A stretch of DNA of 64,000 nucleotides from an uncultured Coriobacteriia bacterium. Lineage in GTDB: Bacteria > Actinomycetota > Coriobacteriia > Coriobacteriales > QAMH01. This document shows positions 50,091 to 58,348 of the stretch, piece after piece; position 1 is the first letter of the stretch; each line of letters begins with the position of its first letter. Where the stretch lies: assembly GCA_959608885.1 (NCBI GenBank), contig CAUHSG010000012.1, forward strand, positions 1-64,000. The letters are read 5' to 3'. Below the pieces are notes generated by a model, which did no database searches, was not told the origin of the DNA, and worked only from the letters and a program-made list of their open reading frames with translations. Both the position numbers and the translations under genes were made by a program.

Positions 50091-50510
50091 CAGGACGCCC
50101 ATGGAGCGAGCGGTACCCGCCACGATCTTCTTGGCCGCCTCGATGTCGTTGGCGTTGAGATCGGGGAGCTTGGTCTCGGCAATCTCGGTGAGCTGGGCCT
50201 GCGTGAGCGTGCCGACCTTGTCACGCTGCGGAACGCCGCTGCCCTTCTGAATGCCGAGAGCCTGACGGATGAGAACAGCCGCCGGCGGGGTCTTGCAGAT
50301 GAAGTCGAAGGACTTGTCCTCGTAGACCGTAATCTCGACCGGGATGATCGTGTTGCCCTTGTCCTGTGTCTCGGCGTTGAACGCCGTGCAGAACTGCATG
50401 ATGTTGACGCCCTGAGCGCCGAGTGCCGGGCCAACCGGGGGAGCCGGGTTTGCCTGACCGGCAGGAATCTGAAGCTTGATAAAGCCCGTTACTTCCTTGT
50501 CCTTTGCCAT
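50079..50510 (-). CDS. rplK: 50S ribosomal protein L11
   Basis: A 143-residue L11 protein of the GTPase-associated centre. The N-terminal PAGQANPAPPVGPALGAQGVN is split here as PAGQANPAPPVGPALG and AQGVNIMQFCTAFNAET; the C-terminal rRNA-binding part ends VAGTARSMGVLVED. It follows nusG by about 120 nt in the order secE-nusG-rplK-rplA. Its stop codon lies in the stem of repeat copy C. Confidence 0.97.
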   Translation of the reverse strand: MAKDKEVTGFIKLQIPAGQANPAPPVGPALGAQGVNIMQFCTAFNAETQDKGNTIIPVEITVYEDKSFDFICKTPPAAVLIRQALGIQKGSGVPQRDKVGTLTQAQLTEIAETKLPDLNANDIEAAKKIVAGTARSMGVLVED

Positions 50511-50628
50511 GATGCGTATCCTTACTACGTACTTGCCCTTTCGGGCCTTCGTTTTCTATCTATCGAAAGCGCCTGTCGCGAGAAGCCCTCTTCCACATCG
50601 AGGCACGACGCGCGCGTTTCTGCCAAGT

Positions 50629-51159
50629 TTAAATCTTCGCCACCTGGTCGAAGCTGAGCTCGACCGGCGTCTCGCGACCGAAAATCGAGACGAGCACCTT
50701 GACCTTGCCGGCCTCAGCGTTGACCTCAGAGACCGTGCCATCGAAGTCTGCGAGCGGACCGCTCACGACCTTGATCGACTGGCCCTCCTCCAGGTCCGTG
50801 GAGGTCTTCTTGGGAGCCTCGGGGCTCACGCGCTTGGTGATCTTGTTGAACTCCTCGCGCGTCAGCGGAACGGGCTGACCCTCGCTGCCGACGAACCCGG
50901 TCACGCCCGGCGTGTTGCGCACGGCAACCTGCGTGCGAGCATCGAGGTTCATCTTGATGAGCACATAACCGGGGAACACCTTGCGCTCGGTGGTGACGCG
51001 ACGGCCGCCTTCCTTGAGCTCGGTGACTTCCTCGGTGGGGATGAGAATCTCGAAGATGTTGTTCTCGAGGCCCTGGGTCTCGATGAGATGCTCGATGTTC
51101 GTCTTGACCTTGTTCTCGTAGCCTGAATAGGTATGGACGACGTACCATCTTCTAGCCAT
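50629..51159 (-). CDS. nusG: Transcription termination/antitermination factor NusG
   Basis: A 176-residue NusG. The NGN domain begins ARRWYVVHTYSGYENKVK and includes RKVFPGYVLIKM; the KOW domain near the C terminus has GPLADFDGTVSEVN and IFGRETPVELSFDQV. The ATG at 51159 has GGGAG 9 nt upstream and overlaps the end of secE by 8 nt; a GTG at 51165 is the alternative. NusG couples RNA polymerase to Rho or the ribosome. Confidence 0.96.
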   Translation of the reverse strand: MARRWYVVHTYSGYENKVKTNIEHLIETQGLENNIFEILIPTEEVTELKEGGRRVTTERKVFPGYVLIKMNLDARTQVAVRNTPGVTGFVGSEGQPVPLTREEFNKITKRVSPEAPKKTSTDLEEGQSIKVVSGPLADFDGTVSEVNAEAGKVKVLVSIFGRETPVELSFDQVAKI

Positions 51160-51568
51160 TGGCACTCACTCCCAGGGTTGCGATGGCATCAAGCGGAATG
51201 ATGATGATGTTATCGATGATGGCGATGCCGACGCCGAAGAACACGAGGGCGCCGACAACGATGAGGCTTGCGTTGACGAGCTCTGGGCGCGTGGGCCAAA
51301 CCACACGCTGCATCTCGCCCTTGACCTCTTTGCAATAATTGACGAAGCGACGCCAGAGGCTCGGCTTCTTGTTGGGATCACTCTTGGCAACGGCCTTGGT
51401 GCTCTTCGCCTTCTCGGGAGCCTTGTCCTTGGAGCGCGAGAGTACGGTCGTTTTCTTCTGCGTTTGCGGTTGCGCGGTTGCTTGCTGCGCAAGATCACGT
51501 GCCGACTGAGCCTTCTGCTCTTCGGAACGTGTGTCGCGTTTGCGCTTCTTGTGTTTCTTCGTAGCCAT
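51152..51568 (-). CDS. secE: Protein translocase subunit SecE
   Basis: A 138-residue SecE. A long Lys/Ala/Gln-rich cytosolic N terminus (residues 1-70) precedes the amphipathic helix RRFVNYCKEVKGEMQRVVWP and a single membrane helix (about residues 98-122). It is the clamp-like subunit of SecYEG. It sits between tRNA-Trp and nusG, the usual position, and overlaps nusG slightly. Confidence 0.94.
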   Translation of the reverse strand: MATKKHKKRKRDTRSEEQKAQSARDLAQQATAQPQTQKKTTVLSRSKDKAPEKAKSTKAVAKSDPNKKPSLWRRFVNYCKEVKGEMQRVVWPTRPELVNASLIVVGALVFFGVGIAIIDNIIIIPLDAIATLGVSANG

Positions 51569-51607
51569 CTTGATCCGTTCGTATAAGGTGGTTCATACCT
51601 TAAAAGA

Positions 51608-51627
51608 GGCCAACTATGAAGTTGGCC
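51608..51627 (-). terminator. Hairpin between tRNA-Trp and secE
   Basis: GGCCAAC and GTTGGCC form a perfect 7-bp stem with a 6-nt loop; the minus strand continues TCTTTTAAGG. It could terminate the tuf-rpmG-tRNA transcript or only attenuate it before secE-nusG. Confidence 0.6.
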
Positions 51628-51636
51628 GGAATAATC

Positions 51637-51713
51637 TGGCAGGCCAGGAGGGACTCGAACCCCCAACATTCGGTTTTGGAGACCGACGCTCTACCAATTG
51701 GAGCTACTGGCCT
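51637..51713 (-). tRNA. tRNA-Trp (anticodon CCA)
   Basis: The complement folds as a complete cloverleaf: acceptor AGGCCAG/CTGGCCT, D stem GCTC/GAGC, anticodon loop CTCCAAA and T arm GGGGG TTCGAGT CCCTC. The 3' CCA is encoded. Its place between rpmG and secE is conserved in bacteria. Confidence 0.96.
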
Positions 51714-51765
51714 GTTCATTTGGCCTAGTTATTGTAGACCACTCCTGAACACTTAGCGAGTACAA

Positions 51766-51915
51766 CTAGCGAGTCTCGCGGTGCAGCGTATGATGACCGC
51801 ACCAGCGGCAGTACTTCTTCAGCTCGATGCGCTCAGGGTTGTTCTGCTTGTTCTTCTTGGTCGTGTAATTGCGGCGTTTGCAATCAGTGCAGGCCAAGGT
51901 GACCAACGTGCGCAT
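51766..51915 (-). CDS. rpmG: 50S ribosomal protein L33 (zinc-binding type)
   Basis: A 49-residue protein too short for many gene finders, reading MRTLVTLACTDCKRRNYTTK and ending GHHTLHRETR. CxxC pairs (ACTDC and YCRWC) make it the zinc-binding C+ form of L33. GAGGAGG lies 5 nt before the ATG. It is in the conserved spot between tuf and secE, with tRNA-Trp after it. Confidence 0.95.
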   Translation of the reverse strand: MRTLVTLACTDCKRRNYTTKKNKQNNPERIELKKYCRWCGHHTLHRETR

Positions 51916-51940
51916 TAAATCCTCCTCAATCGCAGAACAT

Positions 51941-51968
51941 GGCCCGACGGTCGAAAAACCGTCGGGCC
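51941..51968 (-). terminator. Hairpin between tuf and rpmG
   Basis: GGCCCGACGGT and ACCGTCGGGCC pair perfectly over 11 bp around a 6-nt A-rich loop. No T tract follows the stem, so it may stabilise the tuf mRNA end or pause transcription rather than terminate it. Confidence 0.6.
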
Positions 51969-51996
51969 CGTCTGCTCATAACCTAATGGGCGCGTG

Positions 51997-53202
51997 TTAC
52001 TCGATGATCTCGGTAACGCGACCGGAGCCGACCGTACGGCCACCCTCGCGGATAGCGAACTTCAGGCCCTCTTCCATGGCGATCGGGTGAATGAGCTCGC
52101 CCGTGATCTCAACGTTGTCGCCCGGCATGACCATCTCGACGCCGTCCGGGAGAATAACGGTACCCGTGATGTCGGTGGTGCGGAAGTAGAACTGCGGACG
52201 ATAGTTGGTGAAGAACGGCGTGTGACGGCCACCCTCGTCCTTGGTCAGAACGTAGACCTGACCCTTGAACTTGGTGTGCGGCTGAACGGAGCCGGGCTGG
52301 CAGACAACCTGGCCACGCTCGATCTCCTCGCGCTTGATGCCGCGGAGCAGCAGACCGACGTTATCGCCAGCCTCAGCCTCGTCGAGCAGCTTGCGGAACA
52401 TCTCGACGCCGGTGACGACCGTCTTCTGCGTCGGGCGGATGCCGACGATCTCGACCTCGTCATTGACGTGGCAGACGCCACGCTCGACACGGCCAGTGGC
52501 AACGGTGCCGCGGCCGGTGATGGTGAAGACGTCCTCGATAGCCATGAGGAACGGCTTGTCGGTCTCGCGGGCGGGAGTCGGGATGTACTCGTCGACAGCA
52601 TCCATGAGCTCCCAGATGGCATCCTGGTAACCCTTGTCGCCCTCGAGAGCCTTGAGTGCGGAACCGCGGATGATGGGGATATCATCGCCGGGGAACTCGT
52701 ACTCGGTGAGCAGGTCGCGGGTCTCCATCTCGACGAGGTCGATGAGCTCCTCGTCGTCGACCATGTCGCACTTGTTAAGGAAGACGACGATGTAGGGAAC
52801 GCCGACCTGGCGGGCAAGCAGGATGTGCTCGCGAGTCTGAGCCATCGGGCCGTCGGTGGCGGCGATAACGAGGATGGCGCCGTCCATCTGAGCAGCACCC
52901 GTGATCATGTTCTTGACGTAGTCAGCATGGCCCGGGCAGTCGACGTGCGCGTAGTGACGCGTGTCGGTCTCGTACTCGATGTGGGCGATGGAAATCGTGA
53001 TGCCGCGCTCGCGCTCTTCAGGAGCCTTATCGATGTCCTCGAATGCGGTGAAGTCTGCAGTGGCGGTGCCGTGCGAGCCATCATTGTCGGAGAGCGTCTT
53101 GGAAATAGCCGCAGTCAGCGTGGTCTTGCCGTGGTCGACGTGACCAATGGTGCCGATGTTTACATGCGGCTTGGAACGGTCAAACTTTTCCTTTTCAGCC
53201 AT
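51997..53202 (-). CDS. tuf: Translation elongation factor Tu
   Basis: A 401-residue EF-Tu that delivers aminoacyl-tRNA to the ribosome. GTPase motifs GHVDHGKTTLTAAI, DCPGHADYVKNM and NKCDMVDD are present, and domains 2-3 end GRTVGSGRVTEIIE. AGGAGG lies 5 nt before the second of two adjacent ATG codons, so I set the start at 53202. It is placed after a tRNA cluster and before rpmG, as in the tufB locus of many bacteria, and not next to fusA. Confidence 0.98.
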   Translation of the reverse strand: MAEKEKFDRSKPHVNIGTIGHVDHGKTTLTAAISKTLSDNDGSHGTATADFTAFEDIDKAPEERERGITISIAHIEYETDTRHYAHVDCPGHADYVKNMITGAAQMDGAILVIAATDGPMAQTREHILLARQVGVPYIVVFLNKCDMVDDEELIDLVEMETRDLLTEYEFPGDDIPIIRGSALKALEGDKGYQDAIWELMDAVDEYIPTPARETDKPFLMAIEDVFTITGRGTVATGRVERGVCHVNDEVEIVGIRPTQKTVVTGVEMFRKLLDEAEAGDNVGLLLRGIKREEIERGQVVCQPGSVQPHTKFKGQVYVLTKDEGGRHTPFFTNYRPQFYFRTTDITGTVILPDGVEMVMPGDNVEITGELIHPIAMEEGLKFAIREGGRTVGSGRVTEIIE

Positions 53203-53312
53203 CATATCCTCCTGTTTGCTGATTTTGCATGCGCGCACCCGTTCCGTGGAGTGCGCGTCATTACTAAACTACTATTTTATACGTGCTAAGCCTCATTCTG
53301 AGGCGAAAAAAC

Positions 53313-53389
53313 TGGTAGCGGCGATTGGATTCGAACCAATGGCAACACGGGTATGAACCGTGCGCTCTGACCAACTGAGCTACGCCGCC
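53313..53389 (-). tRNA. tRNA-Met (anticodon CAT), elongator type
   Basis: Cloverleaf on the complement: acceptor GGCGGCG/CGCCGCT, anticodon stem CACGG/CCGTG with loop TTCATAC, T arm TTGG TTCGAAT CCAA, encoded CCA. The first acceptor position is a G that pairs, unlike the C1-A72 mismatch of initiators; a CAT anticodon could also belong to tRNA-Ile2. Confidence 0.92.
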
Positions 53390-53579
53390 ATTTGATCGCT
53401 TTTATGCACACATCCTGCTTTGTCAGACTCGCCGCCGTCTGCTCAGTCACAGCGCTAAGGCTGCTCCTTCGCATCCGCGTCGGCCTTCCGCGCAGTATGC
53501 GCACCTAAAAGGCTCAAACAAAATGCATCGTTATCGACGCACTCTGCTCGTTCAAACTCTGTGATGAGTGTGAAATAAA

Positions 53580-53654
53580 TGGAGCCTGTGATCGGATTTG
53601 AACCGATGGCCTCTTCCTTACCAAGGAAGTGCTCTACCCCTGAGCTACACAGGC
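53580..53654 (-). tRNA. tRNA-Thr (anticodon GGT)
   Basis: Complement folds with acceptor GCCTGTG/CACAGGC, anticodon stem CTTCC/GGAAG and loop TTGGTAA, T arm ATCGG TTCAAAT CCGAT, encoded CCA. It lies 5 nt from tRNA-Tyr. The 190-nt gap down to tRNA-Met (53390-53579) shows no gene. Confidence 0.95.
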
Positions 53655-53659
53655 AAAGG

Positions 53660-53744
53660 TGGTGGGCGCGCATGGATTCGAACCATGGTAGGCAAAGCCA
53701 ACGGGTTTACAGCCCGTCCCGATTAACCGCTCCGGCACACGCCC
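53660..53744 (-). tRNA. tRNA-Tyr (anticodon GTA)
   Basis: An 85-nt class II tRNA with acceptor GGGCGTG/CGCGCCC, anticodon loop CTGTAAA, a long variable arm, T arm CATGG TTCGAAT CCATG and encoded CCA. Order Thr-Tyr-Thr before tuf resembles the E. coli tufB tRNA cluster. Confidence 0.95.
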
Positions 53745-53908
53745 ATCTTTGTGACTCACTAATCTGTATACGCTTTTCAAGCTGCATGCGATGCGGGTCT
53801 AGCCGCATAGCGCACGAGATGATACCGCGCACATCAGATGTTGTCAACGAAAAAGCCGCTATACCACGCATCCGGGTGTAGCTATGCATTTCGCTGCGCA
53901 AGTGCGGC

Positions 53909-53983
53909 TGGTGCCAGCGGCAGGAATCGAACCCGCAACCCTCGGTTTACAAAACCGCTGCGCTACCGTTGCGCCACGCTGGC
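53909..53983 (-). tRNA. tRNA-Thr (anticodon TGT)
   Basis: Acceptor GCCAGCG/CGCTGGC, anticodon stem with loop TTTGTAA, T arm TGCGG GTTCGATT CCTGC and encoded CCA on the complement. First gene of the tRNA-tuf transcript. The 164 nt between it and tRNA-Tyr hold no gene. Confidence 0.95.
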
Positions 53984-53998
53984 AAAACCGCGTCCGGC

Positions 53999-54007
53999 AG
54001 TGTATCA
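53999..54007 (-). promoter_or_regulatory. Extended -10 promoter of the tRNA-tuf unit
   Basis: On the minus strand TGATACACT has the TG-N form of an extended -10 box, 15 nt before the tRNA-Thr 5' end. The -35 region is poor, as is common for extended -10 promoters. Confidence 0.4.
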
Positions 54008-54076
54008 CACTTGGAAACAGAGGAACGGCTCTAATATCTCGAGGATGCGCCAGAAGGAACGGGGCAAACGGACAGG

Positions 54077-54631
54077 TCACGCACCCCGCTCTCCACGGAC
54101 CATGGCCTCGAGTTTCGCACGCGTCTCAACATCGAGCCTGTCGGCTATGGTGCGTTTCTCGCTCGCGGCCCGGCGGGCAAGCCCGCGTCGTTCCTCTTCG
54201 ACATCTGCGCTGTCTGCGGTAAACGCAAGCGACGAAAGGGTCGCAACTCCTCCCCCGAAGACGGTTGCCTGAATGGTGAAATCCGACGAAACAACCACAA
54301 CTTCGAAGCCCTTTTCGCGTGCATCATGCGCGAGGCGCTCGATGACACTATCGGCGCTCACCCCCGCGGGGGAGAAAACCACATCGATACCCGCCTTGTG
54401 CACGGGAGCCCCCGTCGAATCGGGATTGCCGGCGGCATCAAAGACGACCGTGCATCGCTCGTAGTGTTCCTGTGCGAGCTGAGCGGCATCGTTGATGAGT
54501 GTTTCACGGGCCTTGTTCCAGCCCTCCCCGCTTTCGTAGTCTATACCGAGGTGTGCGTAGCGATCGTTGTTGCGAATGACATTGTATCCGTCGACGATCA
54601 GGACTTGGCGACGTTGCATTGCCTCATCCAT
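54077..54631 (-). CDS. NYN-domain RNase, YacP/Rae1 family
   Basis: A 184-residue protein with the NYN/PIN-like fold: LIVDGYNVIRNND, then CTVVFDAAGNPD, VSADSVIERLAHDA and VVVVSSDFTIQATVFG. Acidic residues for a metal-dependent nuclease are present. Its B. subtilis relative Rae1 cleaves mRNA in the ribosome A site, and its gene also follows rlmB. The start overlaps the rlmB end by 34 nt. The C-terminal helical part is basic. Confidence 0.85.
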   Translation of the reverse strand: MDEAMQRRQVLIVDGYNVIRNNDRYAHLGIDYESGEGWNKARETLINDAAQLAQEHYERCTVVFDAAGNPDSTGAPVHKAGIDVVFSPAGVSADSVIERLAHDAREKGFEVVVVSSDFTIQATVFGGGVATLSSLAFTADSADVEEERRGLARRAASEKRTIADRLDVETRAKLEAMVRGERGA

Positions 54632-55344
54632 TCGTATGCGAGGGCCGTGGTGGCTTGCGCGACGTTGAGCGATTCGACGTGGCCGGATTGGGGCAGGCAG
54701 ACGAGCATGTCACAAGTCTCGCGCGTGAGGCGGGCGAGCCCCGTATCCTCGGAGCCCATGACGAGCACGATGCGACCCGAAAGCGGCGCGTCCCAGAGCA
54801 ACGTCTTGGCGTGTTCGCTCGCCCCGATAACCCAAAAGCCCTCTTCTTTGAGGCGATCGAGGCTTTTTACGAGGTTGGCTTCCTGCGCGATGGGCACGTG
54901 CGCAACCGCACCGGCCGAAGTCTTGTACGTCGCCGTGGTCACACGCGCGCAACGGCGGTTGGGAATGAGCACGCCCGTCGCGCCAACCACGTCGGCCGTG
55001 CGCACGATGGCTCCGAAATTGCCGGCATCCGTAATATGGTCGCACGCGATGATGAGCGCGTTTTCGACGTCAACCGCCTGGTCGACGAGCTGGCGCAACC
55101 CCACATACTCGTACGGTTTGATTTGAGCGACAATGCCCTGATGGGCACCATGTGACGAGTGGGCGTCGAGCTCCTTGCCCGTCGCATGCTCGATGCGAAT
55201 GCCGTCTGCCTGCGCACGGGCAAGCAACTTGGAGGCACGCTTGTCACGAAAAGCGGCGTCGCTTGCGTAGACGGCCTGGATGGGAACGCCCGCGTCAAGC
55301 GCCTCTGCGAGTGCGTGGCGTCCTTCGAGGTGCTCACTCTCCAT
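54598..55344 (-). CDS. rlmB: 23S rRNA (guanosine-2'-O-)-methyltransferase RlmB-like
   Basis: A 248-residue SpoU-family methyltransferase. The N-terminal substrate-binding part begins MESEHLEGRHALAEAL; the knot has NFGAIVRTADVVGATG, VLVMGSEDTGLARLT and LPQSGHVESLNVAQA. It methylates 23S rRNA G2251 in E. coli. The ATG at 55344 lies inside the end of cysS (11-nt overlap); open sequence upstream of that is out-of-frame cysS. Confidence 0.9.
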   Translation of the reverse strand: MESEHLEGRHALAEALDAGVPIQAVYASDAAFRDKRASKLLARAQADGIRIEHATGKELDAHSSHGAHQGIVAQIKPYEYVGLRQLVDQAVDVENALIIACDHITDAGNFGAIVRTADVVGATGVLIPNRRCARVTTATYKTSAGAVAHVPIAQEANLVKSLDRLKEEGFWVIGASEHAKTLLWDAPLSGRIVLVMGSEDTGLARLTRETCDMLVCLPQSGHVESLNVAQATTALAYEWMRQCNVAKS

Positions 55345-56812
55345 AGCTGACCCGTGCTCCGTTGGGGGTGTCCTCGATGGTGAAGCCCAGTGCGGCAAGG
55401 CCGTCGCGCACGGCATCGGCGAGCGCCCAGTTCTTTTCGGCACGTGCCTGCGCACGAGCCTCGAGCAGCGCCTCGGCAGCCTCATGCGGATCGCTGCCTG
55501 CATAGCCGCAGGTCTCGGCTGCCAGTTCGCAAACCTCCATCGGCCACTCGTCGGCGCCGTCGTTCGGCATTGCAATGCCGAGAACGCCCATAAGCTCCTC
55601 GATGGCATCCGCGCTCAAAAGCGCCGACTCTCGAGCCGCCGCATCCATGCGGTCATGCTGCTCGAGAAAGCGATTGCACTCGTTGGCAAACGAGAAGATC
55701 GCGGCCAAGCCGCCCGCCGTATTGAAGTCGTCGTCCATCGCCTCGACAAAACCGGTGCGCATTGCCTCGCGCGCCTCGTCGATTCCGGCGTTGTCCGATT
55801 GCTCGCCCTCGGCGGCGTGCTCGGCTGCCCAGCGCAAGTTGCGCACCGTCGTGCACAGGTGACCATACGACGTGTCGGCCTCGGCGAGACGCGCATCGGA
55901 AAAGTCGAGTGGCGAGCGATAATGCGTCTGCAGCATGAGCAGGCGCAGCGCATCGGGATTGCAAGTTTCGAGCACGTCCTTGAGCAGCAGGAAGTTGCCT
56001 AGGCTCTTCGACATCTTCTCGGAATTGATGCGTAGCATGCCCGAGTGCATCCAATAATGCACGAAGCTCTCGTCGTGAGCGGCCTCGGTCTGCGCCTTCT
56101 CGTTCTCGTGATGCGGGAAGACGAGGTCGGAACCGCCACCGTGAATGTCGAGTGGCACGCCGAGATACTTCTGCGACATGGCCGAGCACTCCAAGTGCCA
56201 ACCCGGACGACCCTCGCCCCATGGCGATGTCCAGTGCGGCTCGCCCGGCTTCGCGGCCTTCCACAACGCGAAATCGAGCGGATCGCGCTTGCGCTCGTCC
56301 ACGTCAACGCGCGCGCCACTCTGTAAGTCATCGATATTGCGACCGGAAAGCTCGCCATATTTGGGGAACGAGCGCACCGAGAAATACACGTCACCATCGA
56401 CCTCGTAAGCGTGGCCACGGTCGATGAGGCGCTCGACGAGTTCGATCATCTCGGGAATCTCCTGCGTGGCGCGCGGGCGCACGTCGGGATCGTCGATACC
56501 GAAGGTGTGCATGTTATCGATGAAGGCCTCGGTATAGAACGCCGCAATCTCCTCGGGCGTCTTACCCTCCTCCTGCGCGCGCTTGATGATCTTGTCGTCG
56601 ACATCGGTGATGTTCTGGACGAAAGCGACTTCGTAACCGCGATACTTCAGGTACTTGCGCACAACGTCAAAGATGAGGAAGGTGCGTGCATTGCCAATAT
56701 GGATGTAGTTGTAGACCGTGGGGCCACATGCGTACATCGCTACCTTGCCCGGCTCGTGCGTCACGAACTCCTCTTTGCGGCGGGTTGCGGTGTTGTAGAT
56801 TTGCATGGTCAC
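55334..56812 (-). CDS. cysS: Cysteinyl-tRNA synthetase
   Basis: A 492-residue class I synthetase. The HIGH motif appears as HIGN at residues 38-41 and KMSKS starts at K266. The zinc site includes the Cys in YACGPTVYNY. Length and C-terminal helical domain are normal. The gap 56813-56978 to ispF holds a terminator-like hairpin only. It is followed by rlmB in overlap. Confidence 0.96.
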   Translation of the reverse strand: MTMQIYNTATRRKEEFVTHEPGKVAMYACGPTVYNYIHIGNARTFLIFDVVRKYLKYRGYEVAFVQNITDVDDKIIKRAQEEGKTPEEIAAFYTEAFIDNMHTFGIDDPDVRPRATQEIPEMIELVERLIDRGHAYEVDGDVYFSVRSFPKYGELSGRNIDDLQSGARVDVDERKRDPLDFALWKAAKPGEPHWTSPWGEGRPGWHLECSAMSQKYLGVPLDIHGGGSDLVFPHHENEKAQTEAAHDESFVHYWMHSGMLRINSEKMSKSLGNFLLLKDVLETCNPDALRLLMLQTHYRSPLDFSDARLAEADTSYGHLCTTVRNLRWAAEHAAEGEQSDNAGIDEAREAMRTGFVEAMDDDFNTAGGLAAIFSFANECNRFLEQHDRMDAAARESALLSADAIEELMGVLGIAMPNDGADEWPMEVCELAAETCGYAGSDPHEAAEALLEARAQARAEKNWALADAVRDGLAALGFTIEDTPNGARVSYGE

Positions 56813-56940
56813 TCCTCGGTGCAGTCTTGCGTACGTCCGAACATATTAGCAGGAATGGCACCTGGCGCATTCCGAAAGGCGGCGTTCGTACCGAAACTGC
56901 GCGCCCCTCGGAGTCCACCACATTCGCGATTATTTACTTT

Positions 56941-56987
56941 CACGAAAACCAGACAAAAATGCCCCGGCGAGTTTTGTCTCATTCGTG
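56941..56987 (-). terminator. TGAGACA-family hairpin at the ispF stop codon
   Basis: CACGAA/TTCGTG and AGACAAAA/TTTTGTCT pair around a GC-rich centre. On the minus strand the centre is followed by ATTTTTGTC. The last ispF codons, CAC GAA TGA, lie in the outer arm. Related hairpins lie after clpC and lysS. Confidence 0.65.
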
Positions 56988-57455
56988 TGAGAGCAGGCAA
57001 ACGGCCTGGGCGGACGCCCCTTCTCCCCTGCCCTCGTAACCCAAGCGCTCGGTCGTCGTGGCCTTCACGCCCACGCTCTCGATAGGGACGTGCAGGGCCG
57101 CTGCGATATTCACGCGCATTTGCTCGCGATATGGCGAGATCTTGGGCTCCTGGAGCATGACGACCGAATCGATATCGTCAATCGAATAACCCTGTTCACG
57201 CGCGAGGCAACCAACATGCTCGAGCAGCTTGATGGAATCGGCGTCTTTATATGCGGGATCGGTATCGGGAAAGAGCTTGCCAATATCACCGGCACGCATC
57301 GCTCCGACGATCGCATCCATGATGGCATGCACGAGCACATCGGCATCCGAATGCCCGTCGAGCCCCTTGTCGTACGGAATCTTGACGCCTCCGAGAATGA
57401 GTTTACGCCCTTCGGCAAACGCATGCACGTCATAACCCAACCCGATTCGATTCAT
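56979..57455 (-). CDS. ispF: 2-C-methyl-D-erythritol 2,4-cyclodiphosphate synthase
   Basis: A 158-residue IspF of the MEP isoprenoid pathway. The zinc site is in GLGYDVHAF and GHSDADVLVHAI; the C-terminal VGVKATTTERLGYEGRGEG is conserved. The ATG at 57455 has GAGGGA upstream and lies 10 nt past ispD, so the two consecutive pathway genes are coupled. Confidence 0.95.
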   Translation of the reverse strand: MNRIGLGYDVHAFAEGRKLILGGVKIPYDKGLDGHSDADVLVHAIMDAIVGAMRAGDIGKLFPDTDPAYKDADSIKLLEHVGCLAREQGYSIDDIDSVVMLQEPKISPYREQMRVNIAAALHVPIESVGVKATTTERLGYEGRGEGASAQAVCLLSHE

Positions 57456-57465
57456 GCAACGTCCC

Positions 57466-58329
57466 TCATTCCTCACGCTGCGCCACACGCGCAGACAAAG
57501 CGGCAACAACGGGGCCGACATCCTCGGGAACCGTGAGCTTGATGTTATCGCGCGGTCCATTGAACATGGCGACGCGACCGCCGATGCGCTCGACAAGCGA
57601 GGAGTCGTCCGTACCCAAGAAGCCATCGAACATGGCCGTCTGGTAGGCACGCCTGAAGATGTCCGCACGGAAGAGCTGCGGCGTCTGCGCCACCCAGAAC
57701 ATGCTGCGATCTGGCGTAGCGGAAATCAGGCGGTCCTTCACGATCTTGAGCGTGTCAACGGACGGATGACCCACCACGATACCATCGATATCGAGGTTGC
57801 CCTTGAGGTGGTTGATGGCATGCGAGATGATTTCCGGTGTGATGAGCGGACGAGCACCGTCGTGCACAGCGATAATCTCGTAGTCCCTCGTAAGCGACTC
57901 GAAGCCGTTCATGGCCGACTCCTGGCGCTCTTCGCCGGAAGACGCGAACTCGATGGGCGTCACAAACGGATATGGGTCGATGGCCTTGCGGCAGTACTCC
58001 GCCTGGCGCTCTTCGGGACACACGATGACAATGACACCCACGTCGGGCACGGCGTCAAATGCCTCGGCTGACCACGTGAGCACAGGTTTGCCAAGCACCT
58101 CGAACAGCTGCTTGCCGCCGGGATTGCGAAAGCGCTCGCCCTCGCCGCCGGCGACGATGATGGCGGCAGTCGAGGGGTTCTTGGAAACGTGGCCGGCGAG
58201 CAAGCTGCTCGCGTTCTCGAGCGTGTTGATCTGATGCACGTACATGTCAACTTCGGCCGGCGTGAGGGCTTCCGAAACGGAGATTGGGTCAATACCCACC
58301 TCGATCAGATTCTTCGTGTCATCAGCCAT
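57466..58329 (-). CDS. ispD: 2-C-methyl-D-erythritol 4-phosphate cytidylyltransferase with N-terminal extension
   Basis: A 287-residue IspD. The nucleotide-binding motif AAIIVAGGEGERFRNPGGKQ begins near residue 55, against residue 5-10 in most family members; HDGARPLITPEII and QTPQLFRADIFRRAY follow. The extra N-terminal 50 residues (MADDTKNLIEVGIDPISVSE onward) are helical with no known domain. The ATG has AAGGAG upstream. It makes CDP-methylerythritol for the step before IspE/IspF. Confidence 0.92.
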   Translation of the reverse strand: MADDTKNLIEVGIDPISVSEALTPAEVDMYVHQINTLENASSLLAGHVSKNPSTAAIIVAGGEGERFRNPGGKQLFEVLGKPVLTWSAEAFDAVPDVGVIVIVCPEERQAEYCRKAIDPYPFVTPIEFASSGEERQESAMNGFESLTRDYEIIAVHDGARPLITPEIISHAINHLKGNLDIDGIVVGHPSVDTLKIVKDRLISATPDRSMFWVAQTPQLFRADIFRRAYQTAMFDGFLGTDDSSLVERIGGRVAMFNGPRDNIKLTVPEDVGPVVAALSARVAQREE

Positions 58330-58348
58330 GGCTTCTCCTTGCCTCGTA

